64,000 bases of DNA from Methylobacterium sp. Leaf123 (GTDB lineage Bacteria > Pseudomonadota > Alphaproteobacteria > Rhizobiales > Beijerinckiaceae), in NCBI RefSeq assembly GCF_001423405.1, contig NZ_LMNS01000001.1, positions 273,545 through 337,544 of the forward strand, given 5' to 3'. A program made the position numbers and the translations under genes. This document shows positions 50,030 through 58,418 of the stretch, in pieces. Positions within the stretch are counted from its first letter, which is position 1; each line of letters opens with the position of its first letter. The notes under the pieces were generated by a model. That model saw nothing but the letters and a program-made list of their open reading frames with translations, searched no databases and was not told the origin of the DNA.

Positions 50030-50455
50030 ATGACCGTCGATGTAAAGTACCGCACCACCGCCTCCGCCACGGGGGGGCGCGATGGCTCCGCCCGCACCGA
50101 GGACGGCAGCTTCCAGGTCCAGCTCTCGACCCCGAAGGAACTCGGCGGCGCGGGCGGCCCCGGTGCCAATCCCGAGCAGCTCTTCGCGGCGGGCTATTCC
50201 GCCTGCTTCATCGGCGCCCTGAAGGTCGCGGGCGGCCAGCTCAAGCTGAAGGTGCCCGCCGACACCACCGTCACCGCCCAAGTCGGCATCGGTCCGCGCT
50301 CCGAGGGCGGCTTCGGCATCACCGCCGACCTCAAGGTCAGCCTGCCGGGCCTCGACCGCGCCGATGCCGAGCGCCTCGTCGAGGCGGCCCACCAGATCTG
50401 CCCGTATTCCAACGCGACGCGGGGGAATGTCGATGTTGGTCTGACGGTGGCCTGA
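50030..50455 (+). CDS. ohr: Organic hydroperoxide resistance protein Ohr
   Basis: This 141-residue thiol peroxidase of the OsmC/Ohr family reduces organic hydroperoxides with lipoyl-type thiols. Catalytic cysteines are C59 (GYSACFIGAL) and C124 (HQICPYSNATRGN), with Arg17 and Glu49 positioned to activate them as in solved Ohr structures. The ATG at 50030 begins MTVDVKYRTT, the normal start. The upstream palindromes suggest peroxide-responsive control by OhrR. It converges on a CoA-binding protein gene, with a shared hairpin between. Confidence 0.95.
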   Translation: MTVDVKYRTTASATGGRDGSARTEDGSFQVQLSTPKELGGAGGPGANPEQLFAAGYSACFIGALKVAGGQLKLKVPADTTVTAQVGIGPRSEGGFGITADLKVSLPGLDRADAERLVEAAHQICPYSNATRGNVDVGLTVA

Positions 50456-50471
50456 GCCTCAGGCCCGTCCG

Positions 50472-50510
50472 TAAAAGCGCTCTCGGCCCATGGCCGGGGG
50501 CGCTCTTGTC
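50472..50510. terminator. Hairpin between convergent ohr and CoA-binding gene
   Basis: AGCGCTCTCGGCC pairs with GGCCGGGGGCGCT (two G-U pairs) around a 3-base loop. Flanking AAAA on the left gives a T-run for the minus-strand gene, whose stop is next to the stem. It probably works for both genes, better for the minus strand. Confidence 0.65.
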
Positions 50511-51074
50511 TCACGTCCCCTCGATCGTCCGGTTCTGCACGCCGCCCTTGGCCATCACCGGTTTCTTCGCGCTGATGATGCGGGAGTTCACGCCGGTCCA
50601 GCCGATCTCGCCGGAGAGCCGGCCATACTCGATCTTCGGGCAGCGGTTCATGATGACCGTGATGCTTGCCGCCTCGGCCCGCGCGGCGGCCGCGTCGTCG
50701 CGCACGCCGAGCTGCATCCAGATCACCTTCGGCGGCACCGGCAGCGCCAGCGCTTCATCGACGAGGGGGCCCGCCGCGGCGGAATTGCGGAAGATCTCGA
50801 CCATGTCGACCGGCCCGGTCAGCTCCGAGAGCCGGGCGATCACCGGCCGGCCGAGCAGGGTCTGGCCCGCCAGCCCCGGATTGACCGGCGTCACCATGTA
50901 GCCGCGCTCGGCCAGATACTTGAAGACGATGTAGCTCGGCCGCGCCGGGTTGGCCGAGGCGCCGACCAAGGCGATCGAGCGCGCGTCCTTGAGGACGGCG
51001 CGGATCTGCGCATCGGGATAGCGGTCGTGCCGGGTCGCGATACCGTCAGGCGCGTCGTCGATCGTCGGGATCAT
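50511..51074 (-). CDS. CoA-binding-domain protein (YccU-like)
   Basis: This 187-residue protein carries a single CoA_binding_2 Rossmann domain: ARSIALVGASANPARPSY near residue 32, YMVTPVNPGLAGQ and VDMVEIFRNS. It resembles YccU and the N-terminal part of acyl-CoA synthetases (ADP-forming), and probably binds CoA or a nucleotide. The ATG at 51074 has AAGGG at good spacing; an ATG 18 bases upstream is an alternative. It is divergent from a thioesterase gene, with only 43 bases between starts. Biological role unknown. Confidence 0.82.
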   Translation of the reverse strand: MIPTIDDAPDGIATRHDRYPDAQIRAVLKDARSIALVGASANPARPSYIVFKYLAERGYMVTPVNPGLAGQTLLGRPVIARLSELTGPVDMVEIFRNSAAAGPLVDEALALPVPPKVIWMQLGVRDDAAAARAEAASITVIMNRCPKIEYGRLSGEIGWTGVNSRIISAKKPVMAKGGVQNRTIEGT

Positions 51075-51117
51075 GCTGCCCTTGTCCGCCATGCGTCGGC
51101 GTGCTGCAAGGCGGAGC

Positions 51118-51549
51118 ATGAGCGAGACCGTGATGAACCTGGAGGAGACTGCCGCCTTCCTCGAACGCGACTTCCCGCAGATGAATGCCGGCGGGCGTCA
51201 CTACCACCTGGAGGCGGTCGGCCCGCTCTCCGCACGGATGCGGCTCGATTATCATGAGCGCCATCTGCGCCCCGGCGGAACGGTGTCCGGCCCCTCGATG
51301 ATGGCGCTGGCCGATTACGCGCTCTACGCGGCGATCCTCTCGAACATCGGCCCGGTGGCGCTCGCCGTGACGACGAGCCTGAACGTCAACTTCCTGCGAC
51401 GGCCCGGCCCCGCCGCCCTCGTCGCCGAATGCCGCCTGATGAAGCTCGGGCGACGCCTCGCGGTGGGCGAGGTCGCGATCCAGAGTGTAGGCGAGGAGGC
51501 GATCGTTTGCCACGCGACCGGCACATACTCGATCCCGCCGGAACGGTAG
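51118..51549 (+). CDS. PaaI-like hot-dog thioesterase
   Basis: This 143-residue protein has the single hot-dog fold of PaaI/4HBT thioesterases: GGTVSGPSMMALADYALYA, with the Asp of the central helix, and TTSLNVNFLRRPGP in the next strand. It probably hydrolyses an acyl-CoA. The ATG at 51118 follows AAGGCGG; an earlier in-frame ATG lies inside the divergent gene. It converges on the second MFS transporter gene. Confidence 0.82.
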   Translation: MSETVMNLEETAAFLERDFPQMNAGGRHYHLEAVGPLSARMRLDYHERHLRPGGTVSGPSMMALADYALYAAILSNIGPVALAVTTSLNVNFLRRPGPAALVAECRLMKLGRRLAVGEVAIQSVGEEAIVCHATGTYSIPPER

Positions 51550-51602
51550 ACGCGCGCCGTGGACCGCCGTAGCGCGCCCGTTCTCGGAATCGCGGAGAAC
51601 GC

Positions 51603-52922
51603 TCACTCGGCCGGCACGGCCCGCGGCGTCGAAGGCGCCTGGGGCGGTGCGTCCGTCGGGCGCGGCTCGTAGCCGAAGGTCTCCGGCATGAACAGCAGGT
51701 AGAGCGCGAAGCCGGCCGCCGCGATCGCCGCGAGCACGAGGAAGGCTGCCGAATAGCCCGCGCCGACGATGACGACGCCGGCCAGCGTCGCGCTGAGCGC
51801 CGCGCCGAGCCCCTGTGCCGTCGCCACCGCGCCCTGGGCGACGTTGAACCGGCCGGTGCCGCGGGTGAGGTCGGCGACCACGATCGGGAACAGCGCGCCG
51901 TAGATGCCGGCCCCGACGCCGTCGAGGCATTGCACGGCCACGAGATAGAACGGGTTGTCCGAGAGGGTGTAGAGCACGCCGCGCAGAGCCAGCACGCCGA
52001 AGGCGACGAGGAAGATCGGCTTGCGCCCGAAGCTGTCGGCCTTGGCCCCCACCATGATCGCCATCGGCACCATCACGCATTGCGCAGCGACGATGCAGAC
52101 CGCGATCAGCGAGGTGGCGTTGTCCTTGCCGACGACCTTGGTGAGCAACTGACCGACCGAGGGCAGCATCGCCGCGTTGGCGAGGTGGAAGGCGGCGCAG
52201 AGAAGCGCGAACAGCATGAGGTGGCGGTTGCGCAGCAGCAGGCTCAGGCCCGAGGGCTGCTCGCAGTTCTCCTCTTCGCCGCAATCGAGGCCGCGGGCGA
52301 GGTCGTCATCGATCTCCTCGGCCGGCACCATCAGCATCGCGACGATCGAGCCGGCGGCGAGAAGGCCCATGAGCCAGAACACGACGATCGGGCCGAAGAC
52401 ATAGGCCAGGCCGCCCGCCAGCATCGCCGAGACCGCATTGCCGGCATGGTTGAAGCCCTCGTTGCGGCCGATGCGCTTCGCGAACAGCTTCGGGCCGACG
52501 ATGCCCAGCGTGATGCCGGTGAGCGCGGGCGCGAAGATCGAACCCGCCATGCTGGCGAGCGCCTGCGTGGCGGCCACCAGGGTGAAGTTCGAGATCCAGG
52601 GCAGAACGAGACAACTCAAGGTCACGACGACCGCGGCGGCGATAACGACGCTCCGCTTGGCCTTGGTGCGGTCGATCAGGGCGCCCGCGGGCGTCTGCGC
52701 GAGCAATCCGGCGATGCCCGCGATCGTCATTACGAGGCCGATCGTTGCCTCGTTCCAGCCCTGGTCGGGCCCGCGCACGGCCAGAAGGTAGATGGCGAGG
52801 TAAGGGCCAAGGCCGTCGCGCACGTCGGCGAGGGTGAGGTTGAGAAGGTCGAGCCCGCGCAATGCGCGCCGGGAGGGCTGACGCGAGGCGGGATCGTTCG
52901 AGGGAGCGGCGTCGCCACGCAT
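51603..52922 (-). CDS. MFS transporter, drug-efflux-like
   Basis: This 439-residue protein has 12 hydrophobic helices and MFS signatures (GALIDRTKAKRSVV in loop 2-3; GAKADSFGRKPIFLVAFG in loop 8-9). A central cytoplasmic loop carries an acidic, cysteine-containing stretch (DCGEEENCEQ) which is unusual. The sequence opening (LTLADVRDGLGPYLAIYLL) resembles exporters found in Methylobacterium and related genera. The substrate is unknown. It stands alone on this strand. Confidence 0.85.
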   Translation of the reverse strand: MRGDAAPSNDPASRQPSRRALRGLDLLNLTLADVRDGLGPYLAIYLLAVRGPDQGWNEATIGLVMTIAGIAGLLAQTPAGALIDRTKAKRSVVIAAAVVVTLSCLVLPWISNFTLVAATQALASMAGSIFAPALTGITLGIVGPKLFAKRIGRNEGFNHAGNAVSAMLAGGLAYVFGPIVVFWLMGLLAAGSIVAMLMVPAEEIDDDLARGLDCGEEENCEQPSGLSLLLRNRHLMLFALLCAAFHLANAAMLPSVGQLLTKVVGKDNATSLIAVCIVAAQCVMVPMAIMVGAKADSFGRKPIFLVAFGVLALRGVLYTLSDNPFYLVAVQCLDGVGAGIYGALFPIVVADLTRGTGRFNVAQGAVATAQGLGAALSATLAGVVIVGAGYSAAFLVLAAIAAAGFALYLLFMPETFGYEPRPTDAPPQAPSTPRAVPAE

Positions 52923-53279
52923 CGGCTAGGTCCCGGGTCGGCGCAAAGCCCCGGACGGCGAAGGTCCGCCGTCGGAAGGGACGTTGCGAAATCAGTGTTC
53001 GAGGGGTCGGGCGGCACCAAGGGTATCTTGAGACGACCGCAAGTCCGTTCGACCCCGGCGCTAAAGCCCGCTCGGCCGGATCGTTCCGATTGTTAAGCGT
53101 CTTAATCCCGGCATCGCCATCACGAATCCGTGGAATTGGGATGATGGCTGCCGGTCGAGCCAATCCCGGTAACCCCGCTTTAGCCATGGTCGGATCGGGC
53201 CTCGGCGTCGGGCCCCGGCGAAAGGTTTGCTTAGAGTGCCGCCCGCAAAAAGGCCGGACGAGTCGTCAGAACGAAGCCG
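52923..53279. other. Intergenic region upstream of the diguanylate cyclase
   Basis: No gene was found. The region lies between two divergent genes, so it should hold both promoters; TTAAGCG (53093) and a TTAGAGTG block near 53231 are AT-rich spots, but no hexamer pair with proper spacing was convincing. Confidence 0.4.
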
Positions 53280-54806
53280 ATGCGTATCCCCGAAGGCGAA
53301 CAGAACCGGACGGAGGGAGGATCGCTGTCGGCGCGGCGGCTTCCCCTAGCTCGGCACGTCCGCTCCGCCCGGAGCTGGATCCTCCTCGGCGTGCTCGCCC
53401 CGATCGGCATGCTGGTGCTCTCGGCCATCATGCTGCTCGAGCTGCGCCGGGACGCCTGGGACAAGGCCGAGCAGACCTCGCAGAACCTGCTTCAGGTGAT
53501 CGAGCGCGACATCGCCCGCAATGTCGAGATCCTCGATCTGTCCCTTCAGGGCGTCGTCGACAACCTCAAGGCGGAGGGCCTTGCGGGGATCAGTCCGTCC
53601 TTGCGCCGCATCGCTCTGTTCGATCGCGCCGCCACCGCCCGCGACATGGGGGTCATGCTGGTCGTCGACGAGAACGGCGACAGCACCATCGATGCGAGCT
53701 CCAATACGGCCCGCCGGATCAACAATGCCGACCGCACGTACTTCCAGGCCCACAAGATGCAAGCCAATCTCGGCTTGCATATCAGCCGGCCCTTGATCTC
53801 GCGTCTGATCAACGAACCGGTGATCGTGCTGAGCCGGCGCATCGACAAGCCGGACGGCCGCTTCGGCGGCGTGGTGCTGGCCAGCCTGAAACTGTCCTAT
53901 TTCAGCGGGTTGTTCGCCCGGATCGGGCTTGGCCGCGAAGGGGGGATCAACCTCTACCTCCGGGACGGCACCCGCGTGATGCGCTACCCCTTCGCGGAGG
54001 GCGACATCGGTGCGAACATCGCCGGTGCCCCGACCTTCCAGAACTTCGTCGCCAAGCGCGACGGCAGCTTCACCGGGACGTCCGTCCGCGACGGCATCGA
54101 GCGGTACTATACCTTCACCCAGGTCGGCGACCTGCCGCTCGTCCTCAACGTCGCCCTCGGAACGCGGGAGATCGAGGCGGAGTGGCGGGAGAAGGCCACG
54201 ATCATCGGCTTGGCGGTTCTCGTGCTGTGCGGATTGACGGTTCTGCTCTCTCTGCTGTTCGGGCGGGAGCTGCGCCGCAGCGCGGCCATGCAGGCCGAAC
54301 TGGCTCGCCTTGCCCAAACCGATGTTCTGACCGGCCTGCCGAACCGGCGCCGTTTCGAAACCGTCTTCGCGCAAAGCTGGGAGACATCCCGGCGCACGGG
54401 CGCACCGCTGGCGCTCATCCTGATCGATGCCGACCATTTCAAGCGCTACAATGATCGCTACGGCCACGCGGTCGGCGATGCCGTGCTCAAGGGGCTTGCA
54501 GAGTGCTTGCGGGCCAGCGTGTGCCGGCCAGGCGATCTCGTCGCGCGCATCGGCGGCGAGGAGTTCGCCGTCCTGCTGCCCGGTACGGACCATGACGGCG
54601 CGACACGCATCGCCGAGACGATTCACCGGACGGTTGCCGGATTTGCCGTGCCCTCCGCCGGCATCGCTCCGCGAACGGTCACCGTGAGCCTCGGCCTCGC
54701 CGTGCATTCCGGCACCGGCACCGCCGAGGATCTCTACCGGCGGGCCGATGCGGCGCTCTACGAGGCCAAGGCGGGCGGGCGGAATCAGACGCGGTTCGCG
54801 GCCTGA
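53280..54806 (+). CDS. Membrane diguanylate cyclase (GGDEF) with periplasmic Cache-like sensor
   Basis: This 508-residue protein has TM1 (about 33-53), a periplasmic sensor of about 250 residues that looks like a double Cache domain (TYFQAHK, INLYLRDGTRVMRYP), TM2 (about 304-325) and a GGDEF domain. The active site reads GGEEF at 425-429, with DVLTGLPNRRRF upstream. An RxxD inhibitory site (R416-D419) lies five residues before it, so product feedback is expected. It should make c-di-GMP in response to a periplasmic ligand, a signal that often controls pili and attachment. There is no EAL domain. The start ATG at 53280 is normal. Confidence 0.92.
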   Translation: MRIPEGEQNRTEGGSLSARRLPLARHVRSARSWILLGVLAPIGMLVLSAIMLLELRRDAWDKAEQTSQNLLQVIERDIARNVEILDLSLQGVVDNLKAEGLAGISPSLRRIALFDRAATARDMGVMLVVDENGDSTIDASSNTARRINNADRTYFQAHKMQANLGLHISRPLISRLINEPVIVLSRRIDKPDGRFGGVVLASLKLSYFSGLFARIGLGREGGINLYLRDGTRVMRYPFAEGDIGANIAGAPTFQNFVAKRDGSFTGTSVRDGIERYYTFTQVGDLPLVLNVALGTREIEAEWREKATIIGLAVLVLCGLTVLLSLLFGRELRRSAAMQAELARLAQTDVLTGLPNRRRFETVFAQSWETSRRTGAPLALILIDADHFKRYNDRYGHAVGDAVLKGLAECLRASVCRPGDLVARIGGEEFAVLLPGTDHDGATRIAETIHRTVAGFAVPSAGIAPRTVTVSLGLAVHSGTGTAEDLYRRADAALYEAKAGGRNQTRFAA

Positions 54807-54849
54807 CGCAGCGCTCCAGCCCGCCCGTTTAGGACCGCCTCGACCCGGC

Positions 54850-54882
54850 CACCCGCGCAGCGACACCGTGCGTGCGCGGGTG
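54850..54882. terminator. Hairpin between convergent genes
   Basis: CACCCGCGCA and TGCGCGGGTG form a perfect 10-bp stem with a 13-base loop, between the GGDEF gene and the BA14K gene. No T-run is present on either side. Confidence 0.4.
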
Positions 54883-54893
54883 AACCGCTGTGC

Positions 54894-55310
54894 TTACGGG
54901 CAGGGGTGGCGGGCGCCGTCGTTACCGAGATAGGTGCCGCTGCGCGCGTCGTAGGAGCGGAAGCGGCGGGCGCAGGCTGCCACGGTCTCCGGATCGGCGC
55001 CGCCCTGGACCACGACCGGCGCGGCCTGGGCCTGCGAGTTGGCGATGGCCCCACCGAGGATGGCGCCGGCCGCGAGACCCGCGACGCCCGCGCCGACCGC
55101 CGCACCGACGCCCGGACCGCGGCGATAGCCCCGACCGTAGCCGTAGCGGCGATAGCCGCGACCATAGCCGTAGCGGCGGTACTGGACATAGTCGGTCGCG
55201 AGATCACCACGGACCAGGGCTTCCACCGGGCTCTGCGGCGCGGGCGCGGCCAGAGCCGGCGAGCCGGCGAGGAGGGCGGTCATGGCGGCGAGGGCGAGGG
55301 TCGATTTCAT
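54894..55310 (-). CDS. BA14K-family secreted protein
   Basis: This 138-residue protein has a signal peptide (LALAAMTALLAGSPALA, cleavage about residue 22), a Tyr/Arg/Gly repeat segment (two 9-residue copies of YRRYGYGRG), a glycine-zipper stretch (GAAVGAGVAGLAAGAILGGA) and the BA14K C-terminal motif CARRFRSYDARSGTYLGNDG ending HPCP. BA14K is a Brucella immunoreactive protein with lectin-like properties; relatives are common in Hyphomicrobiales. Two cysteines in the C-terminal part may pair. Confidence 0.85.
   Translation of the reverse strand: MKSTLALAAMTALLAGSPALAAPAPQSPVEALVRGDLATDYVQYRRYGYGRGYRRYGYGRGYRRGPGVGAAVGAGVAGLAAGAILGGAIANSQAQAAPVVVQGGADPETVAACARRFRSYDARSGTYLGNDGARHPCP
55128..55181 (-). 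repeat. Two 27-bp units (YRRYGYGRG)
   Basis: Residues 44-52 and 53-61 of the BA14K protein are identical 9-residue units. The DNA copies are also near identical, followed by a partial third unit (YRRGPG). Confidence 0.75.
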
Positions 55311-55357
55311 CAGTCTGGAAACTCCTTTGATCGTCGAGCCTTGAGCTCGAAACGGGA

Positions 55358-55384
55358 GCGCCGGCCGGTTCGAACGGCCGGCGC
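55358..55384 (-). terminator. Hairpin between two minus-strand genes
   Basis: GCGCCGGCCG and CGGCCGGCGC form a perfect 10-bp stem with a 7-base loop, downstream of the membrane protein gene that ends at 55451. The T-run is absent. Confidence 0.45.
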
Positions 55385-55450
55385 CCCATCCTGTACAACG
55401 TACGAACCCGGTTTCCGCGTCCGGCGGCCTGAAGCCACCGGAGCGACGGC

Positions 55451-56362
55451 TCAGTCGCGAACGGGCAGGATGGCCGGCTTCGGCGCGGCGAGAAGCCCGC
55501 CGAGGAAGGCGGCGATGGCGCCGAGGATCAGCGCGATCGCGGCGTAGAGGGCGCCCTGGGTCGCGACCGATTTGGCGGTCTTGGCCGCCTCTTCCGCCTG
55601 CTTCTTGGCGGTGGCGACCGCCTGCTCGTACTGCTTCTGGTAGTCCTGGACCTGCTGGCGCGCCTGATCGACCGGGATGTTCTGCGCCTTGGCGAGCGCC
55701 TCGGCGGCGCGGGTCTCGGCCTGCTGCTTGTCGGCGGCGTCACCCGAGAGTAGGGCGCGCACGGCCGAGACGGCGGCATCGCGAGCCGCCTGCGGATCCT
55801 GGCCAGCCGCCTGATCCTTCACCCGCTGCTCGATCCGGTCGAGCGGGTTGGAGACCTTGCTCAGCGAGGGAGCGGCGGCCTGCGCCGCGGTCTGGACCGT
55901 TCCGCCGACGAGGTTGCCCGCGCCGCCGAGCGCCGAGCCCACGGTGTTGACGGCGCTGCCGACGACGCCGCTGGCGGCGGAGGTCAGCAGGTAGAGGACG
56001 ACGAGGGTGGTCACGACCCACGAGACGAAGCCGTGCAGCCCGGCAATGCCGCGCAGGGGCTTGCCGGCGAGGCGCCCGGCGATCAAGCCGCCGACGAGCG
56101 AGGCGATGACCCCGGAGGCGACGAACCACGCGCCGGCCCCGAGGGAGAAGTTCGATGCGGTCGGGTTCTCGGCCGTGTCGAGGCCGACCGAGGCGAGGCC
56201 GGCGGCGACGCCTGCGAGGTTGATGACGACCTGCGTCACCAGCGCGGTCGCGGCGCCCGCGAAGACGGCGCCCCAGGAGACCTGATTGAGGGCGACGGTC
56301 TCGTGGGCGAGGCTCCGCGTGCCGTCGATGGGCGAGGGTTGGAAGCCGGATGGGTAAGACAC
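55451..56362 (-). CDS. Alanine-rich membrane protein, hypothetical
   Basis: This 303-residue protein has four to five hydrophobic segments: WGAVFAGAATALVTQVVINLAG, AWFVASGVIASLVGGLIAG, FVSWVVTTLVVLYLLTSA and a C-terminal ALYAAIALILGAIAAFLGGLL. Between the third and last is a 160-residue Ala/Gln/Lys-rich segment likely to form a coiled coil. It also contains GNLVGGTVQTAA, like the repeats of the secreted protein at 29922. No known family was recognised. The GTG at 56362 (VSYPSGFQPSP) is a better start than the upstream Arg/Pro-rich codons. It is followed by the BA14K gene and preceded by a CsbD-like gene on the same strand. Confidence 0.65.
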   Translation of the reverse strand: MSYPSGFQPSPIDGTRSLAHETVALNQVSWGAVFAGAATALVTQVVINLAGVAAGLASVGLDTAENPTASNFSLGAGAWFVASGVIASLVGGLIAGRLAGKPLRGIAGLHGFVSWVVTTLVVLYLLTSAASGVVGSAVNTVGSALGGAGNLVGGTVQTAAQAAAPSLSKVSNPLDRIEQRVKDQAAGQDPQAARDAAVSAVRALLSGDAADKQQAETRAAEALAKAQNIPVDQARQQVQDYQKQYEQAVATAKKQAEEAAKTAKSVATQGALYAAIALILGAIAAFLGGLLAAPKPAILPVRD

Positions 56363-56409
56363 TCTGGTACTCCGAGTCTGGGGCCGTTCGAGGAAGAGGC
56401 GGTCAGGCG

Positions 56410-56742
56410 TCAGTTGCGCCCGCGCACGAGAAGGCCGAGGCCGAAGCCGACGAGGCCGGCGATGACCAGGGAAGTGTGCGGCCACTCGACCGAGCGCTCA
56501 TGTCCCTCTTGCAGGGAGCGGCGGCCGCGATCGTAGATGTCCTCGGCGGTGTCGTAGGCCTCGTCCGCGGCGTGCCGCGCGGCGTCCTTGGCCTGACCGT
56601 AGACGTTCTCCACCCGGCCCGCGGCCTCGCGCAGACGGCCCTCGGCCGAATCGCTATGGGAACCGGCCAGGTCGCCGATCGCGCCCTGCACCTTGCCGCC
56701 CAACTCCCGGGCGGCGCCCGTGATCCTGTTCCCATCGACCAT
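56410..56742 (-). CDS. CsbD-like/DUF883-type stress protein with C-terminal membrane anchor
   Basis: This 110-residue protein combines a CsbD-like N-terminal part (GAARELGGKVQGAIGDLAG) with heptad-like amphipathic repeats and a C-terminal anchor (LVIAGLVGFGLGLLVRGRN), which resembles ElaB/YqjD ribosome-associated membrane proteins. Such proteins rise in general stress and stationary phase. The ATG at 56742 has GAGG at good spacing; the ATG 9 bases upstream abuts GAGG too closely. It is the first of three minus-strand envelope/stress genes. Confidence 0.75.
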   Translation of the reverse strand: MVDGNRITGAARELGGKVQGAIGDLAGSHSDSAEGRLREAAGRVENVYGQAKDAARHAADEAYDTAEDIYDRGRRSLQEGHERSVEWPHTSLVIAGLVGFGLGLLVRGRN

Positions 56743-57061
56743 GGTCGTCATCCTCGTTCGAAACGTGCCTGGCGCGCCGCCTTTCGGGGACGGACCGTTA
56801 TTCGGTGCCGGTCGTCAGCTTGACCGGGCAGCGGTGCACGAACGGGTTGCGAACGTGCAGGTTCCGCCGCCACCATGCGGATCCACAGTCACAATCGCGC
56901 CATGTCCCCCGCGCCCGGTCTCCTCCTGTTTCCAACGGATACGACCGCGCGAAGTGCCCGAATCGGTGCGCAATCGCGTTCAAGCACGGTTCAACCGGCC
57001 CGCCCTACATCTCGAAGAACCGGCGCGGCGCCCCGCCGCCCCGAGATGTCGGGAGATCGAC
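56743..57061. other. Intergenic region between divergent CsbD-like and HhH genes
   Basis: These 319 bases hold no recognisable gene. Open frames here are short and Arg/Pro-rich. Promoters for both genes should lie here, but no clear elements were seen. Confidence 0.4.
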
Positions 57062-57424
57062 ATGCGTTCGTCTCTGCTGCGTACCTTCACCGTTCTGATC
57101 GGGCTTGCCGCCGCCCCGGCTTTGGCACAGACGCCGAGCCCAGCGACGCCCCCCACCGCTACGAAGCCCCCGGCCAGCGCCCCCGCCACACCCTCCGCCG
57201 CCCCCAAGGCGGATGCGAAGACGGATGCGAAGGCGGAACTCATCGACATCAACTCGGCCAGCGCCGAGGAGCTGAGCCGGCTCAAGGGCATCGGCGAGGC
57301 GCGCTCGGCGGCCATCGTCAAGGGCCGCCCCTACCGCGGCAAGGACGAACTGGTCCGTAAGAAGATCGTGCCGGAAGCGGTCTATGCCGGCATCAAGGAC
57401 CAGATCATCGCCAAACAGAAATAG
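57062..57424 (+). CDS. Secreted helix-hairpin-helix protein (ComEA-like)
   Basis: This 120-residue protein has a signal peptide (LLRTFTVLIGLAAAPALAQ, cleavage about residue 23), a Pro/Ala/Lys linker and one helix-hairpin-helix domain (IDINSASAEELSRLKGIGEARSAAI, first part recognisable). The domain is like that of ComEA, which binds DNA in the periplasm during uptake. The linker is low complexity. Whether it takes part in competence here is unknown, since no com genes are near. The ATG at 57062 directly precedes basic residues of the signal peptide. Confidence 0.8.
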   Translation: MRSSLLRTFTVLIGLAAAPALAQTPSPATPPTATKPPASAPATPSAAPKADAKTDAKAELIDINSASAEELSRLKGIGEARSAAIVKGRPYRGKDELVRKKIVPEAVYAGIKDQIIAKQK

Positions 57425-57519
57425 ACTTTCATCTGCCCGTGGATCGGCGGAGCTATCGGGACGGCGCGCGCGGTGCTACGCGCGGGCCGTCCCGCCCTTC
57501 GAACACGTTTGAACCCACG

Positions 57520-58149
57520 ATGGCCGCCGTCCCCTCCCGGATCCGCCTCCACCATGGCGACCTGCCGCCCGATTTCGCGCCGGGCGCGGCGATCGCGATC
57601 GACACCGAGACGCTGGGGCTCAACCCGCATCGCGACCGGCTCTGCGTCGTGCAGGTGTCTCGCGGCGACGGCAGCGCCGACGTGGTGCAGATCCGGCCCG
57701 GCGACCCGAAGCCGGAGCGGCTCATGGCGGTCCTGGCCGATGCGAGCGTCGTCAAGATCTTCCACTTCGCCCGGTTCGATCTCGCGGTGCTGTTCAACGC
57801 CTTCGGCGTCATGCCGACGCCGGTCTACTGCACGAAGATCGCCTCGAAGCTCGCCCGCACCTACACCGACCGCCACGGCCTCAAGGACGTGGTGCGCGAA
57901 CTCGTGGGCGTCGATCTCTCCAAGCAGCAGCAATCGTCCGATTGGGGTGCCGGGAGCTTGAGCCAGGCGCAGATCGATTATGCCGCGTCCGACGTGCTCC
58001 ACCTGCATGCCGCCCGCGAGCGCCTCGACGCCATGCTGGCCCGCGAGGGCCGCACCGAGATGGCGCAGGCCTGTTTCGATTTCCTGCCGACCCGCTCCAA
58101 GCTCGATCTCGCCGGCTGGCCTGAGGTCGACATCTTCGCCCACGCCTGA
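57520..58149 (+). CDS. RNase D-like 3'-5' exonuclease (single domain)
   Basis: This 209-residue protein is a DEDDy exonuclease: D28 and E30 (AIAIDTETLGL), D87 (FHFARFDLAVL) and Y154/D158 (IDYAASDVLHL). RNase D of E. coli has an additional HRDC domain for RNA binding; here the chain ends after the nuclease domain, as in other alphaproteobacterial short forms. It trims 3' ends of tRNA or other small RNAs, or possibly DNA. The start ATG at 57520 gives MAAVPSRIRLHHGDLP. It precedes the lptC operon by 269 bases. Confidence 0.88.
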   Translation: MAAVPSRIRLHHGDLPPDFAPGAAIAIDTETLGLNPHRDRLCVVQVSRGDGSADVVQIRPGDPKPERLMAVLADASVVKIFHFARFDLAVLFNAFGVMPTPVYCTKIASKLARTYTDRHGLKDVVRELVGVDLSKQQQSSDWGAGSLSQAQIDYAASDVLHLHAARERLDAMLAREGRTEMAQACFDFLPTRSKLDLAGWPEVDIFAHA

Positions 58150-58418
58150 GACTCGAGGCCGCCCCGAAGGTCAGCGCCGGCCCTGCCAAGTACATCGGAA
58201 TCCAGCGCGCGGCCTCAGTTCGCTGCTGCGCGCGGTGCCGGCCCGCAACGCTGCGCCCGAACCGTGCCGTAAGGCCCCGATTCTCGCCGCTTTCGGTGCG
58301 AGGGCGCACGCGGCTGCCGTTGATCATTTCGCCAAGACGAGGCCATAACTTCGCCACCGCACCGGGGCATCCGGCCGGCGGGGCGCGACCGCAAGCGCGC
58401 CGACCCTTCAGGAACGCG

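Noticed and set aside
55128-55181. Possible CRISPR-like or regulatory repeat
   Set aside because: The two 27-bp copies are in frame and encode the YRRYGYGRG units of a BA14K protein, so they are protein repeats.
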